Shown one piece after another: positions 31,886-46,233 of a DNA stretch of 64,000 nt. The stretch's first letter is position 1, and each line of letters opens with the position of its first letter. The notes under the pieces were generated by a model. That model was not told the origin of the DNA. It did no database searches and saw only the letters and a program-made list of their open reading frames with translations. The translations under genes and the position numbers were made by a program. Origin of the DNA: Cololabis saira (Eukaryota > Chordata > Actinopteri > Beloniformes > Belonidae); assembly GCF_033807715.1 (NCBI RefSeq), contig NC_084591.1, positions 28,980,590-29,044,589 of the forward strand. The letters are read 5' to 3'.

Positions 31886-34800
31886 AACTCAGCAAAATCA
31901 TCATAATTTACTCATTGTAGATAAGTAGTTATATTAGTCATTTTTAGCTGGAAAGTGGGGCATTTAGGTAAGACATTTTGCAAAAAGGTTCTCCAAGATG
32001 TCTTTCCTGGACGTTATTAGTCTATAGTCTTACTGGTCAGTACAGCACACGCCTTAAATCTGATTAGCTATTTTAGTTTAGTGATTACTTGTAACTGCAT
32101 GTGACTTGGAGTTCAAAGTTGTCCAATTTGACAATAAATTGCATTGCTGTGAGCAAATCATATTACGTGTATTGACAGTGATTTCAAAATAGGTGTAATA
32201 AAGTGCTTATACACTCAGAACAAATGAAGATTTATACCTATTGCACTTAACCCTAGGTAACCTATGACTCAGATGGGACAAAAACAAATTCCTCCAATAG
32301 AGGAACTGGCTAAAACTGACCTTGCCCTCTTTACGATTTATCTGTTCCAGATGTGTGACAAGAAAAGAGTTTACCATATGTCAAAACACAAGGTAAAATG
32401 TTTAAATTGACTAGATAAATATCTCTAAAATAAAACAATCAGAGATGCAAAAAGTGCAAAAAGTACAGCCACTGCAGGCCCTTTTTACAGATTGCAATTG
32501 TGTTGTGATTGAATTTTAGGCTCTTCCCCATTTATTTGCAGCTAGTTAATTATCTAAATGGTTGCAGATTACTTTTCTGTGGCAACCAATGGACTCATTA
32601 GTTCCAGTCTATGAGGTGTTTAAGGTCAAACTATTTTTTTAATGATCACAGAAGTCTGAAACTCGCATCACAAACAGTGTGTGTTTCTGAGAAGTCATTT
32701 GCTTCCTCCAATTCTTGTTTTATTATTGTTCCTCTACTAAAGTGTTGTTTCTACCTGTTCTCTCTTAGTTCCTTAATTTTGACATAATATGGTGTTCCTC
32801 TTCTTTCTTTGTCGTTCCCTCTCTGACTGTAAATCAATAGCACGCTAGTATAAATTGCTCCTGCGGTGTGTCTCAGCATCTTATTTATGAGGCATCTCAT
32901 ACATAATTGAATTATGTGTGCAAACACAGAAAATTGTTAAAAAATTGAAGCCATAATTGCATGCATACAGGATGTCTTCCTGTAAACAAGCATGTTTGGA
33001 ATCCTTGATTAAGTTGATCAGAAAATGCAAACATGAATGCTGTTAAAGTTTAGAGCAGAACACAATGTAGTACGTATTTTGGTTTTCATCACCCTCAGTG
33101 TAAACACCCTCTGTCCAGTCAGACTGATGATTAATGTCATGTTTTCAGTAGAACTAAATGTATTAACAGTATGAAAGAAAACCCTTGTCATTCATTGTCA
33201 TTTTTTACTTTTCATTGTTTGCCCATTATTTCGTGTAAACTTTAGTCCTAGTGATAAGGCTGTGATAAAATGAAAAGTGGTCCAAAATGTTCTGCATATT
33301 TAATTTGTCCCATCTACACTAGAACATACTTTTTATTCTGGTCCAGGGGCCTGACACTGGAGAACAACTTCTCCATCAGTTATGAAACACTCACACAAGT
33401 ACATCAGCACATGCTCTCCCAGATAATAAATCATTTCATCACCAACTACCTCCCTCCCTCCCCAAATTGACTGCAGGCATACTTGTGGGTATTTAATAAA
33501 TGTACCTTATAGCCGCAGATAAGCCTTATAATTTATCATCCTTGCATCTCACGCAATAACTGCTGTTGATGAATCATCCGAGCTGAACTGTGTTAGATGG
33601 AAGGTGCTGTATACTTAGATGACCCATTGCTTTGTAATTATCACGTATAAAATCTCATCCTTTTTTTTTTAATTGAGCTTTTCTAAATTGTAAATAAACC
33701 CCTCTTTTACAACTTAATCTATTTTTCTTTCTATCTTTTGTTTTGAGGAGTGGATCAGCTCAGTGAACAAATAAAAGCACAGTGTTGTTTACTGCGTTTA
33801 GTGGTTGCTCAGACCTGTGAAACTCATTGTGTAGGTTGCTTGGTCCATCTGTGAAAGTATCTAAAAAGTCTTGCTTTAAACCTAGAACAACAAAGCTGCT
33901 TATATCTGTTCAGAACGGTGTACATTTTTTTTTTTTTTTTTTTCAAATCCGTGGTGGAGGTTCGGTTTCTGTGACTGCTGCTTTTGTTATCTTCACTTGG
34001 TAAGCTTCTTTTTCTTTGACTTACTGCTGTTATTGTGTCTGAAGTTGCTGTAGAAAGGTAATTGGTCGTCATTTGACATGGCACATGGACAATGTTTTTG
34101 AAGCCTGCCTATCATCACTGAAGCAGTGTAATTTACTGGCACTGAAGCAATTTAATACAAGGCAGGTGATTATAGTCAAGTGGGCACTGTAGATGAGTAA
34201 TTTCAGCCAAAGTAATAAACGCCAGAAATGTATAGACTGCCTCACTGTTCTTTTGGGCATTTATGCTGGAAGTGCAAACTATAATTTAGCTGCCAGAGTG
34301 AATAGAAAACCATAATAAACTACACATTAATGAGAACTTTTGTTCTGGGTTTTATGTTTAGTAAGCTTAGAGAGAGAGAGTACCGGTATCCTCCGCCAAA
34401 GCAAAGCTTGAAATAATACAGACCAATCAACAACAACAATGTTATACATACAGTACAACTCTGAGACTTGGGGAAATTAAGTCAAGATGTTTACTGATGT
34501 ACATAGATATACTGTATATGTATAAAAACATATTTTTCTTTTCCTTCACCGTGCAGATTAAACAACTGAATTTATTTAGGATGAAGACCTGTGAGATAGT
34601 AATAACCTGCAGAGCAGTTCTTTCCCAAAGTGTAAAGGTTCAGCCTTGGGTGTGGATGATATAGGAATGTAATTTCAAGTCTCTTATCTGTCATCTGCTA
34701 ATTTTGGATCAGAGCCTAAAAAAGGGATGTCTGCATCAATGGGTTTTCCAGATGATATGACTGGTTTCGTCGGGCTGTGACATCTGCTGTGTTCCAGGGT

Positions 34801-35219
34801 AGTTTAAAGGTGGGGGTGAGCCATTTGGGAAGACAGTCAGCTTCCCCTCGTTGAAATTTTCAGTATCCATTTTAAGTTAGAAATTGTACCATTTCTTGCT
34901 AATATAATTTCTTTTAAATGGCGAAACATTTAATCATCTCTGATATGTACGGCACATTGTTATCATAAATACTCTCCTTTCCCAACTGAATAGTAGGGGT
35001 CAACGCATAATATTTTAGGAGGTTGACGTTAAGAACTTGTTTACATACCCAGTATTTTAACAGTGCTTTTAAGTTGCTTTGTAATGGCGGTCCATGGTGT
35101 TGCAAAGCTACAATCAGTTGAGTTCTGTACACTGACCTTGTTTGAACCAGTCAACACACAGTGACGTAGCTTCAACCATTATCCATATATCATTGTCATA
35201 TATGGCTCAATCAGCCGTT
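31886..35219. other. Intergenic, nothing recognised
   Basis: No exon with family resemblance and no recognisable transposon terminus. Some poly-T runs (33660, 33930) look like retroelement or slippage tracts but have no associated body. Confidence 0.5.
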
Positions 35220-36560
35220 CAACTTTATTTCTGTAAAGCTTTTTGCAAATAACTAAGGTGCCTTACAATAAAATACTAATTAAAAAAATACAAAAACAAA
35301 ATCTGTTAAAATTACATGACCAAGTTGCCCAGTCAACTTTAGGTTTGTTTAAATAAAAGCTTCTTCAGCTGTTTTTTGGTGAGATCCAAGGACAGAGGGA
35401 GAGCGTTTCATAAACGGAGGCAATGTATTGAAAATCATGATCTCTAGTTTTATAATGAGTTCTTGGGACTGATGAAAAGTTCTGATGTGAGGACCTAAGT
35501 TTACAAGCTGAGGAATAAAGGGTTAAAAGATTGCAAATATATACCATGTTAACGCCAGTATGATCAAACACTTTTGAAAATAATGAGCACCTTTAAAGAC
35601 ACCGATGACAGAACAACATCGAGATAGGAGGAAGAAGGATTGATCTTCACATCAGGAATGTGTTGTTGGCCAACAAAGCGTTCATTGTCAGATAAAATCT
35701 GAAAAGTCTTCCTCTTATTGTAAACTACAAAAAGATATAGATTGATATCCTTCCTTAGCAGCCCTGTCAGAAAGAATGCATAGGCATCAATTATCCAATG
35801 AAATAGCACATTACATGTTAAATAACACTGCTTTTGCAAATTTCCCACACTTCAGTTGTACATTGGTTTGCTACATTTTGAATTTCACATCTGGATGTGA
35901 TTTGATGTGTCAAGAAGTTGGTGGTCTTTATAATTAATATGAGTTATGTAATATTGAAGCATTACAATTCCTCAACATTCCCCCAACTGACATCTCTAAT
36001 TGTTCATACAGAAAACACTCTGCATCAGTTAAAACTATCTGTTCATACATTTGTAGTGAACTTACAGGAATATTATCACTGCTCTCACAAAGTTGACACT
36101 TCTGTAAAACCTGTTAGACCTCATTGCATAACACGTCATCCTTTGTTAACTTGTCAGCATTGTGTAAACCAGTTGAGGGATTGTGAAATAACAGTTTCAG
36201 AGATAGAGTTTATACTTTTTCTGCTTTGTGTTTCCAGCCACTTCAAGCAGTTCAATTTACGTCAAAAGTCATCTTCAAACAATGAATTGTCCAATTCAAA
36301 ACTCCCCCATTCAGTCCCATTTTATTTCAGTTCACTCCTTTACAATCTAACCGAAGCTTTCGGCTGTTTTTTATAAAAGCCAGTAAAACTAAAAAAATGA
36401 CATGGGCTCGGTTTAATTCAGTTTCCCCTCCTGAACATCCACAGGATGATGGGTGACGGTGGAGAGGAAAAACCCCATCAGGACCGGACTCAGGAAGGGC
36501 GGGCCATCTGCCTGTACTGGTTGGACGGTCAGAGGACAGGACCATGATACAAACACACAA
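35220..36560. repeat. Diverged fish interspersed repeat(s)
   Basis: The left part has 'tttatttctgtaaagctttt' and 'gtttcataaacggaggcaat', like the repeat at 11849-12335. The right part has 'gtgacggtggagaggaaaaa', 'ccggactcaggaagggcggg' and 'ccatctgcctgtactggttg', hallmarks of an abundant teleost repeat. The middle (35850-36280) is unclear, so one long copy or two fragments are both possible. Confidence 0.5.
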
Positions 36561-37639
36561 GCTCTAGGTCAGGAATACCTGAAAAGACAAGGAAAGAAAA
36601 CAACTAAGTAACTAAAAGGATGGTTCAGGGTCACTTGAGGTACTGTAATCCTAGCTATAAACTTTATAAAAAAGGAAACTTTTAAGTAAGATTATCCGAA
36701 GCCAAGCTGGGAGCTGGTTTGACAAGAGATGAGTCTGATAGATGGAGGCTCTGCCTCCCGTTCTACCTTTGTTGTCCTCTGAAGTACTCTCTTTGGAAAT
36801 GGGATCAAATGGGGTCTTTAAGATACAACAGAAATGGTTATTAAAAGCATGTATAGAGGGAAAAAGCTTTTAATTTTTATTCTAAATTTGAAAGAATCCC
36901 GGCCAAGAGGTGCAAAACCTCCTGCTTATTGACTGAATTTTTGTGACTTCCTGAGTCCTGACAATGAGGAATTGTAATATTACAACTGCATGGAGTATTC
37001 TCTCTGTATCACAAGGGCACAAGATGGTACTAATTTAAAGATGTGAAAGGAAGTTAGCCCGAAAAAAATGGTTTCATATGGAAACCAACAGATATTTCCT
37101 GGTCCAAAATAATTCAGTTTCTCACACTCGTACTGGGTGCCATGGTAGTGCAAACCGCGGTGTCCGTACACTTACAGTATATAGTTTGTTTCTGAGGTGT
37201 TATATTCCAAAGACAATGTTTTGTTTTGTTTTTTTCTGCTAAATTTGGGAGTATAAAATCAAGTACTTCAGGCCTTAATGACATGAAGATATGCTTGTCC
37301 TGCTTGCTCGCTGAGTCCTCACTGAAACAGTTCAAAAAAGTAATTTCTCTCCTAAAGGTCACATTGTTGATTAAAAACAGTTTGTTTTTAGAACTTAAGA
37401 ATTTTAGAAATGAAGTAGACATGGGATATGGGACTATGATATACAGGTAGTTTGATCCAACCTAATATAGAAGTATTAATAAATAAAAAAGACACTAGTC
37501 GGGTTGGGAAAAGGTCTAAAAGACAAGCGAGGCCTTACTATTTTCCCTCCTTTATCAACCCCTCACCACAAATCACCATACTTCTCTTTTCTTTTCCCCT
37601 CTCTTCCAGTGCATAGGGAGTGGTGTTTGGGTAGTCATG
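36561..37639. other. Unrecognised stretch
   Basis: No exon or repeat recognised; sits between an old repeat and a promoter-like region. Confidence 0.5.
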
Positions 37640-37947
37640 TGACTTTTTGTCTGAACACAATTGCCTGTGTTTGCCATTGGCCGGTTTTCTTTGAAAGAGC
37701 GTTGGTTTCCTGGGTGACGGGGAATGGCGGCACCGCTTCGCTTTTCTCTGCGCCCCCCCCCCCCCCTCGCATTACTCTGAGCCGGTCTCTCTCTGACGCT
37801 CTGTCTCTTCCACAGGCTGTGGAGGATCAGGTAGCATGTGAGCACGACACACACAGACAGTGACAGAGTTGCATCGCTCTTCCTCCTCTCCATCTTTTCT
37901 CCTTTTTCATCAGGCAGGCAGTCGTAGAAACCATAAGACTGCAGAAG
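37640..37947 (+). promoter_or_regulatory. Promoter-like region and candidate untranslated exon (rassf7 alternative start?)
   Basis: An inverted CCAAT box (gccattggccgg, about 37672), an X-box-like GTTTCCTGGGTGAC (37705-37718), a CpG-containing stretch and a C-run precede pyrimidine-rich DNA. It ends in a strong donor gcagaag/gtgagt at 37947. An internal acceptor (tttttcatcag) would define an exon at 37912-37947. The direction fits rassf7, 25 kb downstream, but another transcript is possible. Confidence 0.35.
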
Positions 37948-39299
37948 GTGAGTGAAACAAATGATCTTGCTTGTTGGGATGCAATTAATTTCATGCCATT
38001 GAGTTTAGAGTTTGTTCATTTTAGATGCACATGAGATTGTTTTTAATGCAGCGAGAAATATGTCATGCACTGCAGATCAGTCAGTGATTGGCGTACTGTT
38101 TTCAATCAGCAGAGTAGTTTTAAAGTTAAACATGGTGGCTTTTTTGTTGTTTTTTTTACTTGACTGATGCTCTGGTATGCTGTTGTATTAGTCACCGTGG
38201 TAACACCATTTGACATGTTAACCAATACTTGCCTAGTAATACTTGTCTAGCTCTCTGACACTGAGAAAAATATGCTCCCTATAGATGAATCATTCACATA
38301 TGTTTTTAAACTCATCATTATGATGTGTGACCACCAGCCTGACACATTTACTTCAAGTCTGTATCTGGGTCTTTGGTTAATGCTCCTGGGATGAACTTTG
38401 CTCCGTTGTTATGATCAGAGGCTGCATATGAACATGGATGTGGTGAAGTATGTCATAAACCACAGGCTCCACACATACTGTGTGGAGCCTTGCATCTTAT
38501 CAGTGTTTTTCAACAGTCATTCCACTTTACAAGAGCAACAAAAACCTTTGAACAGGCCAAAAAATATATTTCACAACGCGAAAAAAGTAATGGTGAATGT
38601 TTGTCATCAATAATTAACATTCGGGAGCTTCTGCGTGGCGTTGTTCTGCAAGTCATTACTGTGTCTTTGCTTAAAAACTATTGACGTTAAGTTACTGTGG
38701 GACCATATTACCTTGTAAAAAGCTCTATTGTGAGGATAGATTGAATATCCCCAAATATAGCCTGCCATTTTCTCAGGCAAGCTACAAAAAAGTGCACTTT
38801 GGTAATCAGTTATACATTTCAGACGGCATGTTACTTTAAAGCTAACTGTTTCATACATGGGTTAATGTTACAGACTACTGTTTCATTCAAATTAGCATGT
38901 GTAAGGCTCAATAAAGTAAACTTAACAAACTACGGCAATTTACCCCCCTACTCTTCCCAGATGCAACATGGTCAGCTGTGGTGGATTGGTACCGGTCATT
39001 TGAATTATTGCACCTAGAGACAAGGGATTAGATTTTCTTCCAAAATGTAGTGGACTAAAGATGTCTGATAAACTTTGGTCTATGTAAAAAAAAAATAAAA
39101 AAAAAATTGACAGGACCATGAGCGTTAGCCCAACGCAGGTCTGAGTGCAACCTGCAAGCTGCCCTAAAAAAGAGCAAAATGGATTTGTCACATGTCTTTT
39201 AACTCTCAAGCATCCATGTGAGACACTTGATTAGTGAGCATATTATAACATTTTTATAAGAATTTCTGGACTCTGCTCAGTCATGCTGCTCTGACTGCG
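37948..39299. other. Unrecognised stretch, possibly intronic
   Basis: AT-rich; no exon or repeat recognised. Confidence 0.5.
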
Positions 39300-39440
39300 G
39301 TCCATCAATCCATTATCTATACGCACTTCAACCCTTTTAATGGTTACAGGCTTCTGCGGGAGCCTCTTCCAGCTGTCTATTGGTGTAAGTTAGGGGTACG
39401 CCTCAAACATGTCGCCAATCCATCACAAGGCAAGTATAGT
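39300..39440 (+). repeat. Diverged CCATCC-family repeat fragment
   Basis: 'ccatcaatccattatctata' then 'ttctgcgggagcctcttcca' and 'aatccatcacaaggcaag' correspond to the first half of the family. Confidence 0.7.
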
Positions 39441-41045
39441 ACTAAGGGAATATTAGCATGTCCACCCAGTTAGTAATTAATATTGACACTTATTGCAGAG
39501 TTGTGGACTAAATACTGGTTTTAACTACTTTCATTTAAGGCAAAAGTCAGATATTAGTAGGTGCTAATAGTTGCTAAAAAGAAAACTACTGAAATTAAAC
39601 TTAACCCATCATTTTGTGACAGTATCATGTCATTAAACCATCACAACTCAACTGTGAGTTTGGAGAAACATCATATTTTGTTCATTTGACTTCACATTTG
39701 ACCGGATATCAGAAACACGTTAAAATGCTCCAGAACGGAGCTGGGGAGAGAATCAGGCAAGTAAATAGTTAACCTTTTTTTTTTACTCAGCAGAAGCATA
39801 GAAGGCATAAGAGACTCGTATCGACCTTTGAATTTTGTGAACACAATGGTAATTTACAGGAGTTTCTATATTTTCCATTCGACCAGCATATTATAGGATT
39901 TTAGTGAGTTAAGCCGTGAAGAGCTTTACATGAAACTAGTGACTTTGCATTTCTGTAGACATGCTGATAATCTTTAACTGGGAGTTTATTGGAACCAAGG
40001 GTTGTTGGTGTCATCGGAACATTTTTTTTCAGCCTTGTGTTATGGTAGCTTCTCCATAGCTTCTCCAAAGCATCTGTGACAAGCAAGAATCTTGAATGAC
40101 AGATTTAAAATGTTTAATCATTTCTAAATCCACGTAGATATAAGACAGACACGCCTGGCTAAAGTAATTTCTCCTGTCATCGTAGCAGAACAGACGGCTT
40201 ATTCTTTTCTTTTCTTTAAAATATTCAACAGCTGCCTGTGATGCTCCCATCATCATGACACAGACACAATAAGGCTTGTGTTTGGGAATCAGGTTGCTTT
40301 GAGAGGTTTCCTGGCACTGTTACCATCCTGAAGTGGCTTTTTGAGCTCCGTGTCCAGGGCTCCAGCAGTCAGGTGGACACTTCTGTGTTTGGTTACTGTG
40401 GCAACACTGAAAACTGGCTGTCTGCCCCTCTCTCAGGTGCCCTGATGACCTGGACAATTCTTTGAACATTCACACACTAAACACATCACTGCTTGCTTGC
40501 ACTTAACAGCCCCCCTTGCAAAGCAAAAACAAAACGAAACAAAAAAAAAACAGATAGTCAGGCTGTACTTTTGTCTCTTTCCATGTCAGAAATGAAGTCC
40601 GTTGACTTCATTTCAACAACAGATGTACAGGACTTAGAGTGGTCCACAAAGCCATTGTTACTTACAAGGAAGACATTTTTTTTTTTTCAAGGCTGCACCA
40701 TCAGGCACTTTGGACCTTAAGCCAGTGTTACGAGTTTGACGACTTAGCTAAGTGCTTGTCCGTATTAAGTATTTGAAGATTCACAGCAGGGCTGGTGTCA
40801 CTGATCCACAGCCTGGTACTGCACTGCTGATGCAACCAAGAGGAAACTGGTGCTGAGGCCGTGTTGTTCCCTCTGACTGCTGGGTGCCATGATGTCACCA
40901 CTGCTGACCCAACAATCCTAACATTCCTGCTGATAGGGTTTTATGCAGACGTTGAGGGGAATACGCGAGAGACACGTGGGGGAGATGCAACGAGTTGCAC
41001 ACATATGGCCTTTGTCTAAGTACTGATTAATAATCTGCCATATGA

Positions 41046-41135
<90 letters not shown>
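41046..41135. repeat. (CA)n microsatellite
   Basis: About 45 CA units; the poly CV open frame on the minus strand is its translation. Confidence 0.97.
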
Positions 41136-41137
<2 letters not shown>

Positions 41138-42665
41138 AGATCTTGTCATTAATTCAGTCTCATGCACATGTCCACTCAAGCGCACCCTCGCGCACTCTTG
41201 AAGCTGAATAAAGATGGTGATGGCAGTCTCAGCGTCCTAGTTAAAATTCAACATGTCTTTAAGTGTCTGTACTTGAAGCTCCGGTGAATCAATTTTGCAT
41301 TCATCCTGTGCTTTAAGCACAAATGTCTGTTGCTGAACTGGTATGATTAGAGAGATCCAACTCCATTATGCACCAGTATCATCACATCCTTGTGTGTGCT
41401 TGCATTCAAATTTCCTGTTGGTGTGTGTGCGCTTATAGTGGATGATTGTAACCACAAAAAACTCGATTGCCATAACACAGATACGGTTTTCCTTTGATCC
41501 ATTAAAGCTACTGAAGGAAAGAGATGGCAGGCCTGGTGCAGTGAAAGCTTTTAAATGCTGTTGTTGCTGCAGGTGTTTGGGTTGTCCTTTCTTGTAGGCA
41601 CTCTGCGGATTAGGACTAGTATTGTAAACGATCACAAGAAAAAGGGCCCCGAAATTTGGGACGACATGTTTTTGTTCACCGAGACAAATAGAAACCAGTT
41701 TGGTATCAACAAACAGAAGTAAGAACACCTTTAGTGCATTAATAGCCTGTGGCGGTAGTTGTGGACAGAATTGTTGGGTATCAGTATATCAGTATGTCCG
41801 GGAGGCCTCTCCATCACTCTGTGTGGGCTTATAAAGCTCTTTGTTCACCTCTGACCTCTGACCCACACCCACCTGACAGCTCCACTGTCTCTAACCTGGA
41901 TTTCCTGTCTATTCATTGTTCCTCCTCTCAGAGCTTTTCTTGTTGAAATCATCAATAAACACATCATTCAAACATTAATGCAGCCAATAGTTTCACTTTG
42001 CTCTTTGAGTTTCGTAAGTGAAAAGTTCAGGACTCTCTGACACTCAGCTTTCTTCGTAGGCTAGTTTTAAACTGTTTCCATTTGCTGATAGGAACGGCAC
42101 AGGGCAGCGCAGTGTGACACTAATGGGACTGCGTTATCTAAAAGAGAGTGACTTCAGGGAAAAGTGACTTTACGTCTGTGGGCAGGATGGAAAAACACTG
42201 GCTTAGTTGGAGAGGATGAAGGAAGGAGATGAGATATGTTGAGGGGCGAGGTAGCTACTTCTGATACGATCTCTAGAAAGCATTAAAATGTAGTGCTTCA
42301 GTTTAGATATCGGTTCAAAATTCATTAGATTTCTCAAAATAGTTTTTCATGGAATCTGTAAAAGAAAAAAAGAAGCACCATGAGGTGACATGAAAAGTAG
42401 CAGTGTTTTGGAATGATAGTGGATTTGTGTTGAGCCAAAGAGAGGGAGAAAAAAGACAGAGAAAGGTTGTCAGTCCTGACAACTTGAAAACAGCTGAAGG
42501 CCTCTTTTGTTGTCTTTAGTGTGAAGAAACTACTCAAAAAAGTGAAAGAAAAAAACTGATTTTTTTTAAATTTTTTTATTTTGTATTGGGTTTCGTCGTG
42601 ATTTAGTTCGTTTACCTGCAACACATACGGGGATCCAGTTGAACATCGCTCTCTTTCATCAGTCG

Positions 42666-42824
42666 CGTTTCCATTACCCCAAATATCACAAAGGAAAACC
42701 TGGAATATAATTGGCTCTAATTCCAAAGAAGTCCCAAAATATCCTGAAAACCTTTTTTACGTTTTCACAAGAGGTTTTTTTAGATGTCAATAATCCAGTT
42801 TTCAGCAAAAGGGTAATGGAAACG
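42666..42824. repeat. Short inverted repeat CGTTTCCATTACCC
   Basis: CGTTTCCATTACCC (42666-42679) and GGGTAATGGAAACG (42811-42824) are perfect complements 131 bases apart. 'gcgtttccatta' is a word often seen at the ends of teleost DNA transposons, so a small MITE or an element end is possible. Confidence 0.55.
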
Positions 42825-45527
42825 TTTTTGCGCATTTGCACGTCTCTGGCACCGCTGCATGTGAAGTAGCCAGTCAATCTGAAGTCATCAAAATCTAGTT
42901 TCCAGCTGTTATTTTGCCTCATTGATACGATGTAGTTGTGCTATGACACTACTCAAATCATTATGCATTGCTGCAATACAAAAGGTACTTTTCTCTGAAT
43001 AATCATTTGAAGGATAATTAGCTGCCTTCATCCTCTGACTATCTTCTCAACAGCAGTAGCGACAAACGCAATAATTTGTCAGAGACTAAAGAGGCTTTTG
43101 TTTTCACCTTCTTCAAAGTTGAGATTTTCTTGTCACTGTTTGAAAGAGGAATCTCGCAGGACGACATCCAAAGAATTTGGGAGACACAGAAAAGACACCG
43201 TTCAGTGAAAACCCTGACCCCCTGTAGCGGTTCGTTTATTGCAAATTTAGAGTTAAGCTTTTTGCTACGTGACTATTTCCCAGTGGTTATGCATCATCAG
43301 TACACCAATTCTTATTCATAAAGGGGTAATGTACTGACACAAATTTGCTTTCAAACTATGAATTATCTTCAGAGCAAGATTTCTGGGAAGAAAACAAAAG
43401 TCTTTGTCTGGTTTTTATGTACGCTATATTTACATCCCAACTAGGCAATTACCTTCGCTGGCAAACACCGTCCTGCCTGTCATAATGATATAGAAGACGT
43501 AGCTGCCCTTATGGAGCAACAGCATCAGTCTGACCATAATGAGACAGTATTGCTATACTTAGACATGTTTGGCATAAACAGCATTACTACCTTGTGTTGC
43601 TTGCCAAGAGTATGAAAACCGACGTCAACAAAAGTTCAGGAATGTGTTTCTCAGGACAGAGTCATAGTCTTTTCTTTTTATTCTGGTCACGCTCTGCTTT
43701 TTAGTCTCCGCTGACCTGTTGACCACCTGTTGAAGGCCGTCTTTAGTGAAAGGGTGACTAAATAAAGAATTTGCGTGTCGCGGGTGGGGGTCGTGGAGCT
43801 GAGAAGATGGGAACGGGTCAGGCTTAGCACAAAATAAATGCTGTTCATTCTTGGTGGATAATGACCAACAAAGACACTATTGGCGTGTATTCCCGAACCA
43901 ACTGAACCGCTGCCAGACCAAAGAAACATATTTCTCAGCCTCAGATCCATTTACTTGTCCCATTGGAGCTGAGTTATGGTCAGCTCGCCTATCAACACAT
44001 TTATACAAACTCACTAAGACTTGAGGTCTGTTGTCAAGTGTCTGTGTAGGTGTAGAAATTGAGTTAATTCTCTCTTTTTGTGGATTCGTGGTAAATGTGA
44101 AAGAAGTACAAAATGGGGAAGCCTTTCTTCTTATAGCACAAGTTTGAAGTTTTTTGTTAAATGCAGTGACAGAGTGGGAGGAGGAGAGGGGAAGAGGACG
44201 AGTCAGTGAGAAGAGAGGGATGAAATGTGGCGTACAACAGGGATAGGTTTAGTAGGGGGCGGTGCACACAGCATTAGGAGGTGCCCCGAGGAATGCCTGG
44301 AAGGTGTAAGCAAAGTCTGGGAGGCTCTGCACTGATAATCCTCCAGATGAGAACGCAACACCCTCGCGCTTTAATAAAGTGGATACGAGTCTAACTTAGG
44401 TCTGGATCTGTGAAGTGTACTTACTTACCTACTCTTCAGCTTTTAAAATATCACTTCTTTGGCACCTCAGACTTTTTCTCTGTGACCTTTAGTACTGTTA
44501 CCCAGCACTACCTCGAGAAGTTCTTCCTCCAGTTTCATACTAGATTGTTATTTAAGTGATTTGTCAGACAACACTGCTCTTAGATGTGCCAAAAGCTTTG
44601 CTTTATTGACAGCTCAGTGAACCACTTCACATAAATGGGGAACGAGTCTCAACGGGCCTCTTTGACTCAGCCCGGCTACAAGCTGCAGTGTTCTTTGCAG
44701 TGGTCCCTTGTTTGCATGATTTCACTCATATTAATGCAATTAATCTCAGATATCTATTTTTGGAAGATCTACTTTATACAATGTGCAGACTGGTTATCAG
44801 CCTCTCTGATTGCATGTGCTCATTAGTTTGTTGAAAACACATTCTGACATCAAATAGAGGGAAAGAAGAAGTGAAAATGACACATTATTACTGATGTCCT
44901 GCTGCTGCTGAGTTGTGCATCAGAGATCTATAGCTAGAAAAGTTGTACAATGAATTTTGAAACTAGCGTCGTGTTTTCTTTTGACTGCTTATCTATTCAG
45001 TCCCCTGGATCATTTTGCCACAGAATTTTCTAGCACATATTGAGACGGGCATTTGATTTAGTATTTAAAATCTCAAGTGCTTAGCTTCCACAAGGAAACA
45101 AAGTCTGGATATGAAAGGAAGAGCTTGATGTTAAACTTAAAAGGCACTCTGAGACCACAGTCCCCGCCAAAATCCATCTCCTATGTTGTGTGTTTTTTAG
45201 AAGGTGATCCAGATCTAGAAAAAAAATATATTAATGGTTTATTCTTGGGATATGTGCTCCACTTTTTAACCAAGTTTCAGAACATTTGAACATTTGGTCC
45301 TGTGGTTTCTTGGTGATCTTGCTGTCGGATAGACACTGAATATGTCCTTTGACCTCGGTGGAGGAGCCTGGAACTCATCATAAATTAACTGGAAGGGGCG
45401 AGGAATGTATAAACAAATGTGGGGAATCTTTATGAAAAGCACTCTGACACAGGTGCTTTCTGGGCTCCAGGTATTTATCTGTTAGTTATTAACTACAACA
45501 CTTTACTATTTATTTATCAGTGTTAAG

Positions 45528-45950
45528 TAGGAATGGGCGATATTTTACCGTTCACGATAAACCGTCAAAAAAATTCCTCACGATAAGAATTTGTCATCTC
45601 GCGGTAAAAACGATAAATTCCCCTTGATGAAGTTTTTGTGTAAAGCTGAGGAAGGAAGGAAGGAAGGAAGGAAGGAAGGAAGGAAGGAAGGAAGGAAGGA
45701 AGGAAGGAAGGAAGGAAGGAAGGAAGGAAGGAAGGAAGGAAGGAAGGAAGGAAGGAAGGAAGGAAGGAAGGAAGGAAGGAAGGAAGGAGAGAGCAGGAGG
45801 AAAGAAGGAAGGAAGGAAGGAAAGAAAGGGGAGAAGGAAGGGAGAAAACAAGGAAAGGAGGAAGGAAGGGAGAAAAGAGGAAGGGAAGAAGGAAGGAGAG
45901 AGCAGGAGGAAAGAAGGAAGGAAGGGAAGAAAGGAAGGAAATGAGCCTGA

Positions 45951-46046
<96 letters not shown>

Positions 46047-46225
46047 AGGATAAATTCCCGTTGATGACGTTTTTGTGTAACAAACATGGCGGATCGAGCG
46101 AGATAGATTTATAGTTACAAAGGTGGAGTTTAATTGGTATTTTTTTTATCATAATTTTTATCGTTATCGGGATAAATGACGGAAATTATCGTGATACATT
46201 TTTTAGTCCATACCGCCCATCCCTA
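45528..46225 (+). mobile_element. hAT element, copy A, with swollen GGAA and GAAA tracts
   Basis: The ends TAGGAATGGGCG and CGCCCATCCCTA are inverted repeats. GTGTTAAG is duplicated perfectly at 45520-45527 and 46226-46233. Inside are a (GGAA)n block (about 45651-45787), an impure GGAA region with 'gagagcaggaggaaag' twice, and (GAAA)n (about 45951-46047). Both the unique left arm (gataaaccgtcaaaaaaatt) and right arm (cgttatcgggataaatga) have counterparts in copy B at 51204-52133. There is no transposase. Confidence 0.92.
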
Positions 46226-46233
46226 GTGTTAAG

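Larger units (their letters stand above)
39441..45527. other. Long stretch without recognised gene
   Basis: Holds the CA tract at 41046-41135 and the hairpin at 42666-42824. The 39850-40060 region ('gccgtgaagagctttacatg') looks like a fragment of an interspersed repeat. No conserved exon was seen on either strand. Confidence 0.5.

Noticed and set aside
35918..36376. 152-codon plus-strand frame
   Set aside because: Lies over interspersed-repeat sequence; composition is not protein-like and it has no domain or splice context.
41366..41728. 120-codon minus-strand frame
   Set aside because: No recognisable motif and no splice or promoter context.
45565..46152. 195-codon frame rich in SFFLSFF and LPSF
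   Set aside because: It is the translation of (GGAA)n and (GAAA)n on the complementary strand; all three frames are open for the same reason.
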